64,000 nucleotides of DNA from Tuctoria greenei (taxonomy: Eukaryota; Streptophyta; Magnoliopsida; Poales; Poaceae). The notes beneath the pieces are model-generated. The model was not told the origin of the DNA, ran no database searches, and saw only the letters and a list, made by a program, of their open reading frames with translations. Made by a program: the position numbers and the translations under genes. Shown here one piece after another: positions 31,968-43,797 of this stretch; within the stretch, counting starts at the first letter, position 1, and each line of letters begins with the position of its first letter. The stretch is taken from the NCBI GenBank assembly GCA_036927565.1, contig JAYESD010000001.1, positions 265,061,560 through 265,125,559 of the forward strand, in the 5' to 3' direction.

Positions 31968-33692
31968 TTATCTCCCTTCCTCGATCCTTTCCTTGATTTT
32001 CTTGATCTCCTCATCTGCGGTTTGTGCCTCTCGAATTTCTTGCTCCAAGGTTGGGTTTAACTCCATCATGTCCATCTCATTTACAAACCCGAGGTTCAAC
32101 CGTTCAAACTCCTTGCATAACTCGAATGGCAACTCTCGAACCGTGAGTTGATGACTTACTCCCTTTCTACTCAAAGCATCGGCCACTACATTGGCCTTTC
32201 CCAGATGATAGTTGATCCCCAAATCATAATCTTTGATGAGCTCCAACCATCTTCGTTGCCTCAAGTTTAGATCCGTTTGTGTGAAAATATACTTCAAACT
32301 CTTATGATCCGTATAAATTTCACACCTATGTCCAAGAATATAGTGTCTCCAAATCTTCAATGCACGTACCACGACTGCGAGTTCCAAATCGTGCGTGGGG
32401 TAATTATGTTCATGTTTCTTTAATTGTCTTGATGCATAGGCGACCACTTGACCTTCTTGTATCAATACACATCCAAGTCCTTGTCTCGATGTGTCGCAAT
32501 AAATTTCAAAACTCTTGCTTACATCCGGCAATACCAAAACTAGGGCTGTTGTCAACCTCTTCTTTAACTCCTCAAAACTGTTTTGACAAACTTCAGTCCA
32601 TTGGAAAGCCTTTCCCTTCATTAGCAACTCCGTCATAGGCTTGGCTATCTTGGAGAAGTCATTGATAAACCGATGGTAATATCTGGCCATCCCAAGAAAA
32701 CTCCTTATTTCCTTGACGTTTTTCGGCGGTTCCGACTTCAACACGTCTCTTACTTTTCCGGGGTCAACCGATACTCCTCCTCCTGAAATTATATGACCCA
32801 AAAATGACACCTCTATCAACCAAAACTGACACATGTTGAACTTGGCATACAATCGATGCTTCCTCAATTTCTGCAATGTAAGCCTCAAGTGTTCCTCATG
32901 TTCTTTCTCATCCTTCGAGTAGATCATAATGCCATCAATAAACACCACAACAAATCTATCCAAGTACTCCATGAAGACCTTATTCATGAGGTACATAAAG
33001 TAGGCATGCGCATTTGTCAATCCAAATGACATCACGGTGTACTCATAAGATCCATACCGTGTCCTAAAAGTTGTCTTGGCTATGTCCGATGGTCTAATCT
33101 TCATTTGAAAATATCCCGACCTCAAGTCAATCTTAGAGAAGACACAAGCACCCTTCATCTGATCAAACAAGTCTTCTATGTGTGGCAAGGTGTACTTGTT
33201 CTTGATTGTTACCTCGTTGAGAGCTCGGTAATCCACGCACATCCTTTGGGATTCATCCTTCTTGTCCACAAATAGAACTGGCGCTCCCCAAGGTGAAGAG
33301 CTAGGGCGAATAAAACCCTTCTCTAGTTGCTCTTGAATTTGCTTCTTGAGCTCCGCTAATTCCAAAGGAGGCATCATATACGGCCTCTTAGCTATAGGTG
33401 CAGTTCCATGTATTAAATCAATAACAAACTCAATGTCTCGATCGGGCGGCATACCTGGCAACTCATCCGGAAAAACATCCAAAAATTCACACACCACCGG
33501 AATCTCCTCAATTGTGGCACCGTCCATATGATTCAACTCCAATTGCTTCGGTGCGGTTTGAGATGCTTCAAATTCTACGGTGATCCCTTCTTCATTGGTC
33601 AACTTCACCGTCTTCGTGGCACACTCAATAACTCCATTGTGCTTCCTCAACCAGTCCATACCAAGTATAATATCCAACCCTTGAGAATCCAA
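31968..33692 (-). pseudogene. Gypsy-C reverse transcriptase and RNase H, palm Asp lost
   Basis: A 574-codon open stretch with MCVDYRALNEVTIKNKYTLP, KIDLRSGYFQMKIRPSDIAK, and RNase H motifs FEIYCDTSRQGLGCVL, YPTHDLELAVVVRALKIWRH and YTDHKSLKYIFTQ. The palm motif normally F-I-D-D reads VVVFIDGIMIYS (GGC codon near 32934), so the second catalytic Asp is Gly. It is continuous with the integrase, apart from a gap at 31914-31967 with a stop. The reading is long and open, which fits a young but already inactive copy. Confidence 0.94.
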
Positions 33693-35129
33693 AACAATGG
33701 GTTGGCGGAGAAGTCTACCCCCCTTATTCTAAGGCTTACTTTTGGATATACTATATTTGTCCTCATCTCTCCTCCAGGAGACTTAACCAATAGAGTAAAC
33801 TTCATATGAGAGATAGGCAAACTATACTTGGCAACATACTTCGATGCAATGAATGAATGCGGTGATCCAGAATCAAATAACATAGTCGCGAGGTTGGAGT
33901 TGGCGAGAAACATACCAATGACCACATCATCCGCTTGTTGAGGATCCTCCGTAGAGACATGGTTCACGTTGCCACGAGCAAAATTCTGCTGTCTGCGGTT
34001 CCCTTGTGGTTGTCCTCCATTGGGTCTTGGGTTTTGCCTCGGCGCATTGCTTCCTTGACCAAGGCCTGACTTAGGACATTGATGCGCAAAGTGTTCAGCT
34101 TCTCCACAAGTATAACACTTCTTAACTCCACCAGAATTATTGGGACGAGCTTGGTTTTGAGAATTTGCACCAGGAAGATTAGCACGAGGTGCATAAGGCA
34201 TTGGAGGCCTAGGTGCTTGCATAACAGGGTGCTGCTGCACAAATTGAGTTGGGCGCGGTGCATAACCAGGGCGCTGAGCAGGAATAGAAGAGTTGTAATA
34301 GGGCGCATGGGGTGGTGCAAGGCGAGGGTGCACATTACTTCCTTGTTGCTGTCCTTGATATGGCGCCTTCCTCTTGATTTCTTGCTCCATCTCACGGATC
34401 TTGTTCTCAACCACAATTGCTTTGTCCACAAGCTTCTGAAAATTGGCATAATCGCAATTGAGCAATTGCACTTGAATTCCATTGTTGAGGCCTCTCATGA
34501 ACAAGTATTGTTTCTGGCTGTCCCGACTAACATCCTCAGGCGCATATCTTGAGTGAACTTGTTGAGATATTCACTCACGCTTGATCTTCCTTGCCTTAAA
34601 TTCTCAAATTCTTGCCTCTTCAAAATCATAACACCTTCCGGCACATAATAAGAACGGAAACTCTCCTTGAATTCCGCCCAGGGATTCTCTCTTGGTTCTC
34701 ATGAGCATTGCAATAAGCATCCCACCAATCCGCAGCTGCTCCAACGAGTTGATGAGAAGCAAATAGCACCTTCTCCTGGTCATTGCATTGGACAATAGCA
34801 AGTTTCTTCTCCACGTACTTGAGCCAATCATCCGCATCCATGGGGTCGGCAGCTTGAGCAAAGGTCGGCGGCCTAGTCCTCATAAATTCTCCCAATCGGT
34901 TATGAGGAGGCGAGGGTGGCGGTGGAGGCATGTGGGGCTGATTATTGATGTTGCCAGCCTGCAGCTGTCCCATAGTTTGTATCATGGTCTGCATGAGCTG
35001 GTTTTGCATAGCCAATAGCTGCTCAATGTTGATAGCTCCCTGAGTAGATCCTTGTCCAATGTTGTTCTGAGGTACTCCATTGTTCTCCTCCTCATCATTG
35101 CCATCCCTCTGGTTGCGAGCCCTCACCAT
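33647..35129 (-). pseudogene. Gypsy-C gag and protease
   Basis: The start is at 35127-35129 (MVRARNQRDGNDEE), followed by a Gln/Asn/Pro-rich stretch (NNQPHMPPPPPSPPHN) and the gag core (TFAQAADPMDADDWLKYVEK, AAADWWDAY). A frameshift near 34690 and more near 34560 separate it from 33647-34504, which has a CCHC zinc knuckle (CYTCGEAEHFAHQC) and the protease site (ATMLFDSGSPHSFIA, Asp-Ser-Gly intact). Confidence 0.92.
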
Positions 35130-35400
35130 CTGAAGAAAAGCAATAGGTAAGGATTAGAAAACGTTCCCAACTATATGCATCAAGGGATATGAGACTAAAC
35201 AACTAGCTTCACTAGCCTAGGTGGACATGGCAATGCTAAAGCATCCCAAAATCCTCTATTAAGCACACAAGCAAACAATATATATAGCAAACAACACACC
35301 AACCAAAGACACATCGATTCCTGAGTGCTCCTATGTGCTCTAAAGTGTCCATTCTATCTAGGCTGCATCCTACGGTCAACATGTGGCTCTGATACCAATC
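35130..35400 (-). promoter_or_regulatory. Gypsy-C leader and initiator-Met primer binding site
   Basis: The leader is non-coding. The complement at 35386-35397 reads TGGTATCAGAGC, the initiator tRNA-Met site, three bases from the LTR edge at 35401. Confidence 0.93.
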
Positions 35401-38188
35401 TGTGACGCCCGGTTCCGAAAAATGAACCAAGCTAATGCATATGTGTGCCCAGGATATTCATCACACATACACAAGTGCAATCACAAATGATATATAGATA
35501 ATTATCACAAAACAAGATTAATTAACCAAATTTTATTACACAAACCATATTATCCTCGAATACAAGCTATAATGACTATTTATGACAAGTTCAACTAATG
35601 CAGCGGAAATAAACTAATTAATCAAACTAAACAGCTAGGTAGCATAAGCAATAGGGTATAGCGCAGCTCCAATTAACACCACAGGCAAAGCTGACAGTAG
35701 ACACGGCCTAGAACTCCGCATTATCACCATTAAACTCCCAATCCTGACCTGCAACTGTTGGGGGGGGGGGGGGGGGGGTTGCAAGAGTGAGTACATGTCG
35801 TACTCAGCAAGTGTGGAAAATATGGCATGTGGCTTCTTCAAATGACGACAATAATAATGGTTAAGTGCTGAAAAGTACATTAAAACATTTGAAAAGCAAT
35901 ATATTACGTATATGTGAAGTAAACCCATCATAATCATAAGTAATATCATAATACCAGTCCATAATTCACCATCCTCATCAATAATTCCAGATTTCACCAT
36001 TTGCCAATAACCATATTCAATACCAAAAATTAATCCATAATCATAATACCAACCATAACCATCCCAATACCGGGTACCCTCTAATCATGGAAGTTGTCCA
36101 GGTGCTCATAACCGGGAGCACGGCTATCATGATAGTTTTATTTAACTCTGCATAGTTTGTACCTCTTTACCCACGTGTTTGTGATTTCATCACCTTTCAA
36201 GGACTAGAACCTCTATTATGCCGTCTCACACTTCCATCGGTGTGTGGCCAAGAGATCACAAAATAGCCTTTACAAAGGGAATACTAGCCTATTTAGACCC
36301 CACTGAGGTTTCACTGGTGGTGATGCCTCCAACTGAGCACATCTTCAACCAAGGGCCCCCTCTTGAGCCATTCAGATCCTAGGGTAGTCCCACCAATCAT
36401 CAACAAACCCAATCCGACTACCCCTTCCCCGAGCATCCATAATGGTCCAAACAGTACTAGCAAAGCCCTAATTACTCAGCTACGCCGCACCCATACTTGG
36501 CCTCATGGTGGCACTGTAGTCCTGGCTTATTCTCGCATGGACAGGTCCTTAGATCTAAAGAAAGCAAACTACCATAACATCCAACCCATCCACATACCAG
36601 ACTTGCTTAGATCACCCATTACCATATCATATTGACCAGTTCACATTAACCAGAATATCATTAATGCATAATTAAATTGAGTGGTATAGTTGTTTCCCAT
36701 CCCAGTTGACTAAGTGAAGCAAAAAGGTAAAACGCCCTTCCCGACTCTCTACCATATATTCCAGGTGACAAGGGTGGTTAGACAAAGCTAGTAAACTTCC
36801 TATCATAGGATTCCCATCAATTTGACACAAGCATGCAGTTTTGCAAACAAAACATTTATTTTAAAAACAGGATCAATATGCTTCAAGGACACTTGCCTTG
36901 CTCTTGTTGTTGATTAGGATCAAAGCCTTCAAACTCTTGGTGTTGTAGATCCTCCGCGGCACTTTCTAGCGCAAATCCATCTAATCCACACAATAAACAT
37001 ACAAGACAAGAAACACAATCAAAGAGTGCACAAATATTACTCAATATGACATGACATGCATGATTAATGCAAATGCAAGGTAGAACTTGTTAATAGATTG
37101 CTTTTAATGATCACTAACTAGTTCTAATAGCTTTTAACAAGTTTATACAGGTTTGGATTCGATTAGATCAAATTTTAGAATTAATTCAACCCAATTTAAC
37201 CAGGAAGATCGGACTAGTCTGCTAGGGACCGGACAAGTCCGCACTCTACGAGATCAGAAGATTAGGGTTTTCTAGATCGACGTAAATTTGGAGATTAGGG
37301 GTTGAATTCATGTAAGGAAAAGAGAATAGAAGGTATACCATGTGTTTAGAACTCCAATGAATCAAGAAACTTGGAGGTAACACTTGGATCTTGGTGATCT
37401 AGGGTTGGTGATGAACTTGGCGATGAATTGGTGGTGAAGGACGAAACTTGGTGGAGATCTTGATCCTCTTTCATTTCCTCCTCTTCTTCTTCTTGCTTGG
37501 GATCTTCTCCTCCCTCCTTGATGGTGGCTCCCCATGAACTAGGGTTTGGGTGGGTGGAAAAGTGACAAATAGATGTCAATCCAAGGGGTGGGGCTGTTTA
37601 TATAGAGGTGGAGGCTAGGGTTAGATGGATTTCGAGTTTGGGATGAGTAGAGGCCGGTTTAGAGTCCCACACAGGCTCTAAAAGAGTTAGGCACGACGTC
37701 CCTAGGCCACTTAACGTGAAACCCAAGAAACAAGTCGTAAAACAAAAGATCAACTCGGAGTCGCGAAATATCGGACAAGTCCGGAAAGGATCGGACTAGT
37801 CCGAAGTCGTCCAGAGAGAAAATCAGACAAGTCTGGCCTAAAATGGGACAAGTCCGACTTTAAACAGAGAGGAAAACGGACAAGTCCGCTGGAACATCGA
37901 ACTAGTCCGGAAAAGTCCAAGGACTTAGCAATTTTTCAAGGATTCATGGAATATCGGACTAGTCCGCACAAAATCGGACAAGTCCATTTTTAGTCAGAGA
38001 GAAATCGGACTAGTCCTCAGCAAAATCGGACTAGTTCACACTTTCTTGCATTTTAAGTGCGGTTTTGTTCCAAATCAATTTTAAATGCTCCAAATCAATT
38101 TTAAACTCGTTCCTCTTATTGTGGGTTAATGTTTAAACATGTATATGAGTGTATGTAGGGCATGATGCATGAAAATGAGGGTGTTACA
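35401..38188 (-). repeat. Gypsy-C 5' LTR (2788 bp)
   Basis: Starts TGTGACGCCCGG and ends GAGGGTGTTACA. TATA box (element sense) at plus 37597-37604. It has a run of 19 G near 35760 where the 3' LTR has 13, and the 77-codon open frame at 37346-37579 with a single residue change. Confidence 0.96.
37760..38040. repeat. Array of CGGACTAGTCCG / CGGACAAGTCCG palindromes in the Gypsy-C 5' LTR
   Basis: Partner of the array at 30150-30445, with the same order of about ten copies and a few base changes (for example ATCGAACTAGTCCGG for ATCGGACTAGTCCGG). Confidence 0.93.
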
Positions 38189-38585
38189 CATGGTGGAATA
38201 TGAAGCTCTCATCTATGGGCTCAAGGTGGCGCTATCTTTTGGTGTCAAGCAGATGTTAGTGAAGGGTGACTCGCAACTCATCATCAAGCAAGTCAAAGGC
38301 GAATGCAGCTGCAACAACCCTCAACTCGCTGCTTATCTCCTTGAAGTCCAGAAGCTCTAGAAGGACTTCCACGTCCTGGACCTCTGCCATGTCCAACGTC
38401 TCAACAACGCAAAAGCTGACGAACTCTCGATGAAGGCTTCAACTGGAGCTCCGGCTCCCGACGGAGTTTTTGTCTGGAGATTGTCAAGACCAATCGCTCA
38501 GCCCGTCGAACTGAGTGAAGGGGGCGAGACCAACACCTCGATGCTAGCGGTCCCAGTGGCCCTGTTACCATGGTGTCCACCAAGG
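38189..38585 (+). pseudogene. Gypsy-A second RNase H, C-terminal part, cut at a junction
   Basis: After the CATGG duplication the frame resumes with VEYEALIYGLKVALSFGVKQ (catalytic Glu) and LVKGDSQLIIKQVKGEC (second Asp), a TAG at 38358-38360, then DELSMKASTGAPAPDGVF and LAVPVALLPW. It matches Gypsy-B 18720-19141 closely until CCAAGG at 38580-38585, where copia sequence takes over. The integrase is lost. Confidence 0.92.
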
Positions 38586-39533
38586 CACGAACTATCATTG
38601 GAGTCCTTTGAGGGTATGCTTTGTCCACATTGAATTTTTCCAATACTTTCTTGACATAAGCACACTCATGTAGAAGGATACCCTTCTGAAGATGTTCAAT
38701 TTGTAATCCTAAACAAAATTTGGTTTTACCTAAATCTTTCATTTCAAATTCTTTCTTAAGATGATTGCGTGCTTCATTTATTTCCTTTTCATGATCAATA
38801 ATATTTAGGTCATCAACATATACTAATATTATGCAAAAAATCAGTATTTGATTTTCTAGTGAATACACAAGGACAATCATCATTACTTGAATATCCTTTG
38901 TTTAGGAGGAATTCTTTTAGTCGGTGGTACCACATCCTTCCTGAATGTTTTAATATATATATAAGGATTTGACAAGTTTTACACAATACGTATTGCTATT
39001 TACATTTGTATTCGATACAAGAATTCCATCAGGAACTTTCATGTATATATCTGAATCTAACGACCCATATAAATATGCGGCCACGACATCCATCAACTGC
39101 ATGGATAGATGCTTTTGCATTGCCAAAGATATTAAATATCGAATGTTATTCCATTCATCACTGGGGAATATGTTTTGTTAAAATCAACTCCGGATCTCTG
39201 CGTAAAACCCTATGCAACCAGCCTCGCTTTATATCTTACCACCACATTATTTTCGTTTCATTTTTGAACAAAAACCCACTTGAACCCAACAGGAAAGGTT
39301 CTTTGAGGTGTAGGCATTACATCAGTGAATACCTTTCTCTTCTTAAGCGAGTTAAGCTCAGTTTCAATTGCTTCTTTCCATTTGTTCCAGTTTGAGCGTT
39401 TATTACACTCTGCCATGGTCTTAGGATCTGGATCATTTTGGAAATTTCAGCAATGAAAGTTGAGAAGCATAGGTCTGCAATAGTTGTACTACGATCATAT
39501 ACTTTCCCTGAACTAGTATAGTTAATGGAAAGT
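38586..39533 (-). pseudogene. Copia-D reverse transcriptase (frameshifted)
   Basis: Starts on the right with SSGKVYDRSTTIADLCFS, in frame with the linker across Sire-S. Around 39317-39400 the text ETELNSLKKR-like segment is readable in another frame. The open stretch 38630-38883 has ILVYVDDLNIIDHEKE (catalytic Y-V-D-D intact), KKEFEMKDLGKTKFCLGLQI and RTPMIVRAL before the junction. Between 39000 and 39250 the frame is badly broken. The protein would copy element RNA into DNA. Confidence 0.88.
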
Positions 39534-41133
39534 TGAAAGTGCATCTAGGCATCCCGTTGGGTTTTGGATGATTGATGATGACAATTAAGAGTCTAATGAG
39601 CTAAGTTGATCTTAAGCGCAGATACAATGATTGAAATGAGATGAAACCCTTCAAAAAGGAAAAGGACATAACGGGCGTCAAAGGCTCAGAGTAGAAATTA
39701 GGAATTCTATGAAGATGATCTTCTATGAGTTGTGTCATGTGAAAGGGTGGATGTATCATGTGCATTGAGATCATTCTAAGGGGCTTAAAGTGGTGGTTTA
39801 AAGAAAAACCTAAGTGAGAAGCCAAAATGAGGAAAAACCCTAGGAGGTTGGACTAGTCCGACCAGGCAAACCAGTCTGTTTTGAGATGGACAAAACGTCT
39901 CTAGAGTGTTTCTTAGTGAATTTGGAGCTAAGTCCCAGAAGACCGGACTTGTCTGTTTTTGAACAGACCAAAGCTCTCTGGAAAAGTTTGGATTTGTCCG
40001 TATGGGTACGGACTAGTCCGTTTGAGACTTAGTGAGATTAACCGAGAGAAACCCTAGAGGACCGGACTAGTCCGCCCCCTGTGGCCGGACTAGTCTGGGC
40101 CTACCCAGATGAGTCCGTTTTGGGACGAACTAAACCCTTTTGTCCTACTTCGGACTAGTCCGTTTTGGACCGGACTAGTCCTTTGTTTAGTGACCGTTTG
40201 AATTTGGAAATTTGACGGGTAGTGTGATGATCATCGCGTAGTGTGGCAGTTGTCGGGACCTGACCAGAGGTCAGTTGTCCCATTGGGCCGGACTAGTCCG
40301 GGTCCAGTGGCCAGACTAGTCCACCCTTCTGCTGAGGTCAGCAGAAGGGGCTCGAGACCCCTATAAAAAGGGGACCCCTGGCCTCATTTGAACAAGTATT
40401 GAATCCTTGCACCGCCACAAGTGACCAAGAGCCTTCCAAAGCCTTCTACTCATCCTACTAGCCCTCTAAGACCAAATCTTGAAGAGATTAGGGTTTGGGG
40501 AGGAGAGTGAAGGAAGATCATCACGCTTGGGCTCTCGGTTTGATCTCTTTGCACATTGTGATTGTGTTTTGTGGCTTGTGAGTTGAGCTTCGTGTGCTCC
40601 TCATTGTATTGATTTGTGGAACCTCAACTTGTGAGCAACTTCATCAAACTTGGTAATTACTCATTGATATAGTGGAAACCAAGCCAGCCATCGTGGTGGC
40701 TTGGTGAGAGAAGGGTCAAGTCAGACCCGGTCCTTGTGTGGACTTCTCAACGTGGATGTAGGCTTCTTCGTGGATCTAAACCATGGGATAAATCTTGTCT
40801 CACTTGTCTTTTACTTTTTGTGATCACTAGCATTGCTATTAGGGTTCATATTGTTCACATTCCCTTTCACTTTTGATCTTTGTTGAAATCTTGTGATCTA
40901 AGTGCTTAAATCTTCCAATCTTAGTTGTACTAAGTTACTACACATTGTTTACATCTTGGTTGGACTTAAATTCCGCAAATAACTTGTCGAAACCAAGTTT
41001 TTAGGTTTTCTCCCCGTGCTGAGTAGACTAGTCCAGCCCTGTCCAGACAAGTCCGGTCTAAGGAATTTAATCTCGTTTGATTAAGTCATTTCAGGTCTTA
41101 TTGCCTATTGAACCCCCCTCTAGGCGACTTTCA
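39534..41133 (+). repeat. Sire-S 5' LTR (1600 bp)
   Basis: Starts TGAAAGTGCATCTAGGC and ends GGCGACTTTCA. The U3 part (39850-40330) holds about a dozen CGGACTAGTCCG-like palindromes. A TATA box (TATAAAAAGG) lies at about 40362, followed by the transcribed leader. A second long segment to 41133 is R-U5, ending in CCCCCCTCTAGGCGACTTTCA-type text shared with the Copia-2 LTR. Confidence 0.95.
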
Positions 41134-41135
41134 AT

Positions 41136-41147
41136 TGGTATCAGAGC
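41136..41147 (+). promoter_or_regulatory. Sire-S primer binding site (initiator tRNA-Met)
   Basis: TGGTATCAGAGC begins two bases after the LTR end. Confidence 0.96.
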
Positions 41148-41184
41148 AGGCTTCTCCAAAAGAGTCTAACAACTCGAAGAAGAA

Positions 41185-43292
41185 ATGGTCGGAAGGGGTG
41201 ACAAAGAAGTTCTGGTGGTCGTTGATGACACCAAGATGAAGAACGTCGATGTTCTTTAAGATGATCCAAACGACGACGAAGAAGTCCGGATGCTCAAGGC
41301 ATGACTTCGTGAGAATATCAATGTGCCCAAAAAGGAGATCAAGACAATTGCTCCGACCAATGTTGACAATGGGAGAAGTTCACAAGACTACTCCCGGTAT
41401 CCTTACAATTATGAGCAACTTACCGCGAGCAATCATTATTTGTCTATTCTCATTGGCAAACCTCCTCAGTTTGACAGAAAAGATTACTCTATGTGGAAGC
41501 ATAATATGAATATGCACCTCATATCCTTAAACCCTAGCTTGTGGCAAATTGTTATGACAGGTGTTCATCTTTCAAAGAATGAGGAAGACATCACTTCGGA
41601 ACAAGCCGTTCTTCTCCATCGTAATGCTCAAGTTGTTGGAGTGATTACCTCCTCATTGTGTAGAGAGGATTTCAACCGCATTGAAGGGTTAGAGGTTGCC
41701 AAGGAGATATGGGATACCCTCAAGATGGCGCATGAAGGCAACCGCGTCATTAGGGAGGCAAAGATTGAGATGATCGAAGGAGAGCTTGGGAGGTTTACCA
41801 TCATGGATGGTGAGTACCCCCAAGACATGTACGACCGCCTCAAGACTCTCATCAACAAGAGTCGATCATATGGAAGCACCCAGTGGACCGACCACGAGGT
41901 GATAAAGAGGATGATTCGAGCATTCATGCCTCGAAACGTCACTCTTTGCTCACTAATTTGTGAGAGTCCAGGCTTTCACAAGATAACTCCCGAAGAAGTT
42001 CTAGGGATGATCATCAACCATGAGATAATAGAGCAAGAAGCTATGTTCTACAACGATCTACAAAAACTTTCCTCCTCCAAGAAAAGGGATGTCGCATTCA
42101 AAGCAACATCCTCAAGATCACAAGAAAAGGAAGAGAGTGATGAAGAGAGCCCTGACACCGATGAAGAAGAGGCACTCTTCATCAACAACTTCAAGGGGAT
42201 GTTTAGAAGGAGGAGGGAGAGCTATCAAAATGAAAGGAAAAGCAAAGACAAGCCCAAGACAAGATCAAAGAGGGCTTGCTACAATTGTGGAGAGTATGGC
42301 CACTTCATTGTGGATTGTCCACATGAAGAAAATAAGAAGAAGAAGGAGGGCAAGTCCAAGGAGAAGAAGTATTTCAAGAATAAGAAGCAATCTGGACATG
42401 CCCACCTTGGAAAGGAGTGGGATTCAAATGAGGAATCCTCCTCCGATGAAGAAGATAAGATAGCAACCATTGCTATGAAGAAGACAACTACAGAGAACAA
42501 GTTCTTCCCAAACTTGGAGACTTAAAGGCCAACTTGTCGCATGGCCAAGGAGGGAAGAAAGAAGGTTAAATCTAAATTCTCTTCTTCAATTTCTTCTCAT
42601 GATGATTTTGACAGTAGTAGTGAAAATGAACATATGCTTAAAGACATGAGTAAAAGTACTTTCGAAAGATTGAGATTGTTGACGGAGGAAATATTTGAGA
42701 AGGAAGAGCTCATCAACCGTCAAGAGTACATGCTCATCCAACAAAAGGAGAGATGTCAAGAGGTTGAGGAGCTCTTGGAGCTTGAAAGAGAAAGAAACAA
42801 GACACTTGAGTGTGAACTCGCTTTGAGTAAGAAAAGTTGCTCAAACCTTGAGAACACTACAATTGTGCTCAAGGATGAACTTTTAATTTGACACAAGCTA
42901 ACAAGATCCTTGAGACACAAGTGAAGTCTCTCAAGGTCAATGCACCTTCTTCCTCTACAAGCTCATCTTCCACAAATGTTAAATCCGAAGCATCTCAACC
43001 TTGTAAATGCTCAAAATTGATCATAAATCTTAAAGATGAGCTTAAGTTGGCACAAACCAATCAAGCACCAAAGGGTGGTATATTTGACAAGGAGAAGGTG
43101 ACACATGCACGTAGTGCATATACCAACAGAAGACATCCCCTTGTCAAGGATGGTTTTGGTTATTCTAGGGAGATGAGGCGAAACGCCAAAACTCCCAAGA
43201 ATGGCAAAGACTTGATTGTTTTTGTCAAAGGAGGCTCATACAACAATAAAGGGAAGAACATTGCCACTTCACCCAAAATGCCTAAGAAATAA
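41185..43292 (+). pseudogene. Sire-S gag
   Basis: The first ATG after the primer site (41185) begins MVGRGDKEVLVVVDD and is in frame with the long open stretch 41323-42525 in spite of stops at about 41248 and 41302. The copia gag core (KPPQFDRKDYSMWKHNMNMH, EIWDTLKMAHEG, FMPRNVTLC) is followed by acidic and Lys/Arg-rich stretches and a CCHC zinc knuckle at about 42274-42320 (CYNCGEYGHFIVDC). After a TAA a coiled-coil tail runs 42541-42891 (LTEEIFEKEELINRQEYM), then a frameshift near 42885 leads to 42888-43292. Long gag with coiled-coil tail is usual in Sireviruses. Confidence 0.93.
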
Positions 43293-43797
43293 CCTCATTC
43301 ATTGTTCCATGATTTCGATGCATCATATGTTTTATTGAAGAACAAGTTTGGAAAGGCCTATGCTAGGTATGTTGGGCCACACCGCAAGAGTCCTAAACCT
43401 TGTGTGTGGGTGCCCAAGTGCCTCTTGACTAACATCAAAGGACCCAACACCGCTTGGGTACCTGAAGCCAAGGCTTAAATCTTTCTTGTAGCATACTCCT
43501 CCGGTGGAACCAAATGGGTTCTTTATAGCGGGTGCACTAATCATATGACCGGAGAGAGGAAGATGTTTGTGTAGTATGAGCTAAATGAAAATCCAAGTGA
43601 AGGAATCTATTTTGGGGACAATAGCCAAGGAAAAATCCTTGGCACCGGTAAAATTGCTATATCCCCTAATCACACTCTTTCAAATGTTTTACATGTTGAT
43701 TTACTTGATTATAACCTCTTGTCCATATCACAACTATGTGACAAAGGTTATAATTGTTTATTCACTAATGCGGGTGTGACCGTCACAAGGAGAAGCA
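43293..43797 (+). pseudogene. Sire-S protease with mutated active site
   Basis: The text KWVLYSGCTNHMTGERKMF (about 43512-43570) is the copia protease site, but the catalytic Asp of Asp-Ser-Gly is Tyr (TAT at 43524-43526). A TAG follows at 43573. Further on GIYFGDNSQGKILGTGKI and HTLSNVLHVDLLDYNLLS match the usual protease-to-integrase text. The protease cannot be active. Confidence 0.92.

Larger units (their letters stand above)
27788..38188 (-). mobile_element. Gypsy-C: full-length chromovirus (Tekay/Del type, 10,401 bp) inside Gypsy-A
   Basis: LTRs of 2794 and 2788 bp in the same orientation flank one coding region on the minus strand, and CATGG is duplicated at 27783-27787 and 38189-38193. 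Sense order: 5' LTR, initiator-Met primer site, gag, protease, reverse transcriptase, RNase H, integrase with a C-terminal chromodomain-like segment, polypurine tract, 3' LTR. The LTRs are very alike (a few percent different by eye), so it is one of the younger insertions. Coding frames carry frameshifts and a lost catalytic Asp. Confidence 0.96.
8486..38585 (+). mobile_element. Gypsy-A: Tat-lineage Ty3-gypsy element, split by two insertions and 3'-truncated
   Basis: In order: 5' LTR 8486-9459, primer site, gag 9497-11301, [Gypsy-B], protease 25307-25980, reverse transcriptase 25984-26835, RNase H and start of a second RNase H to 27787, [Gypsy-C], rest of the second RNase H 38189-38585. Both inner elements are bounded by perfect 5-bp duplications (GTGTC and CATGG), and the Gypsy-A frame resumes exactly after each. 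The integrase and 3' LTR are gone; the element ends at a microhomology junction with Copia-D. The dual RNase H and GGCGCGCC-type primer site point to the Tat lineage (RIRE2-like). Confidence 0.92.

Noticed and set aside
6367..38600. Copia-3 (plus, starts at the end of reverse transcriptase) and Copia-D (minus, ends there) look like two halves of one element separated by an inversion.
   Set aside because: Their LTRs differ in sequence, both contain the same short reverse transcriptase end with clear divergence, and the sequence after the Copia-3 LTR does not match the GATTC/GAATC duplication or MYB3R sequence expected beyond Copia-D.
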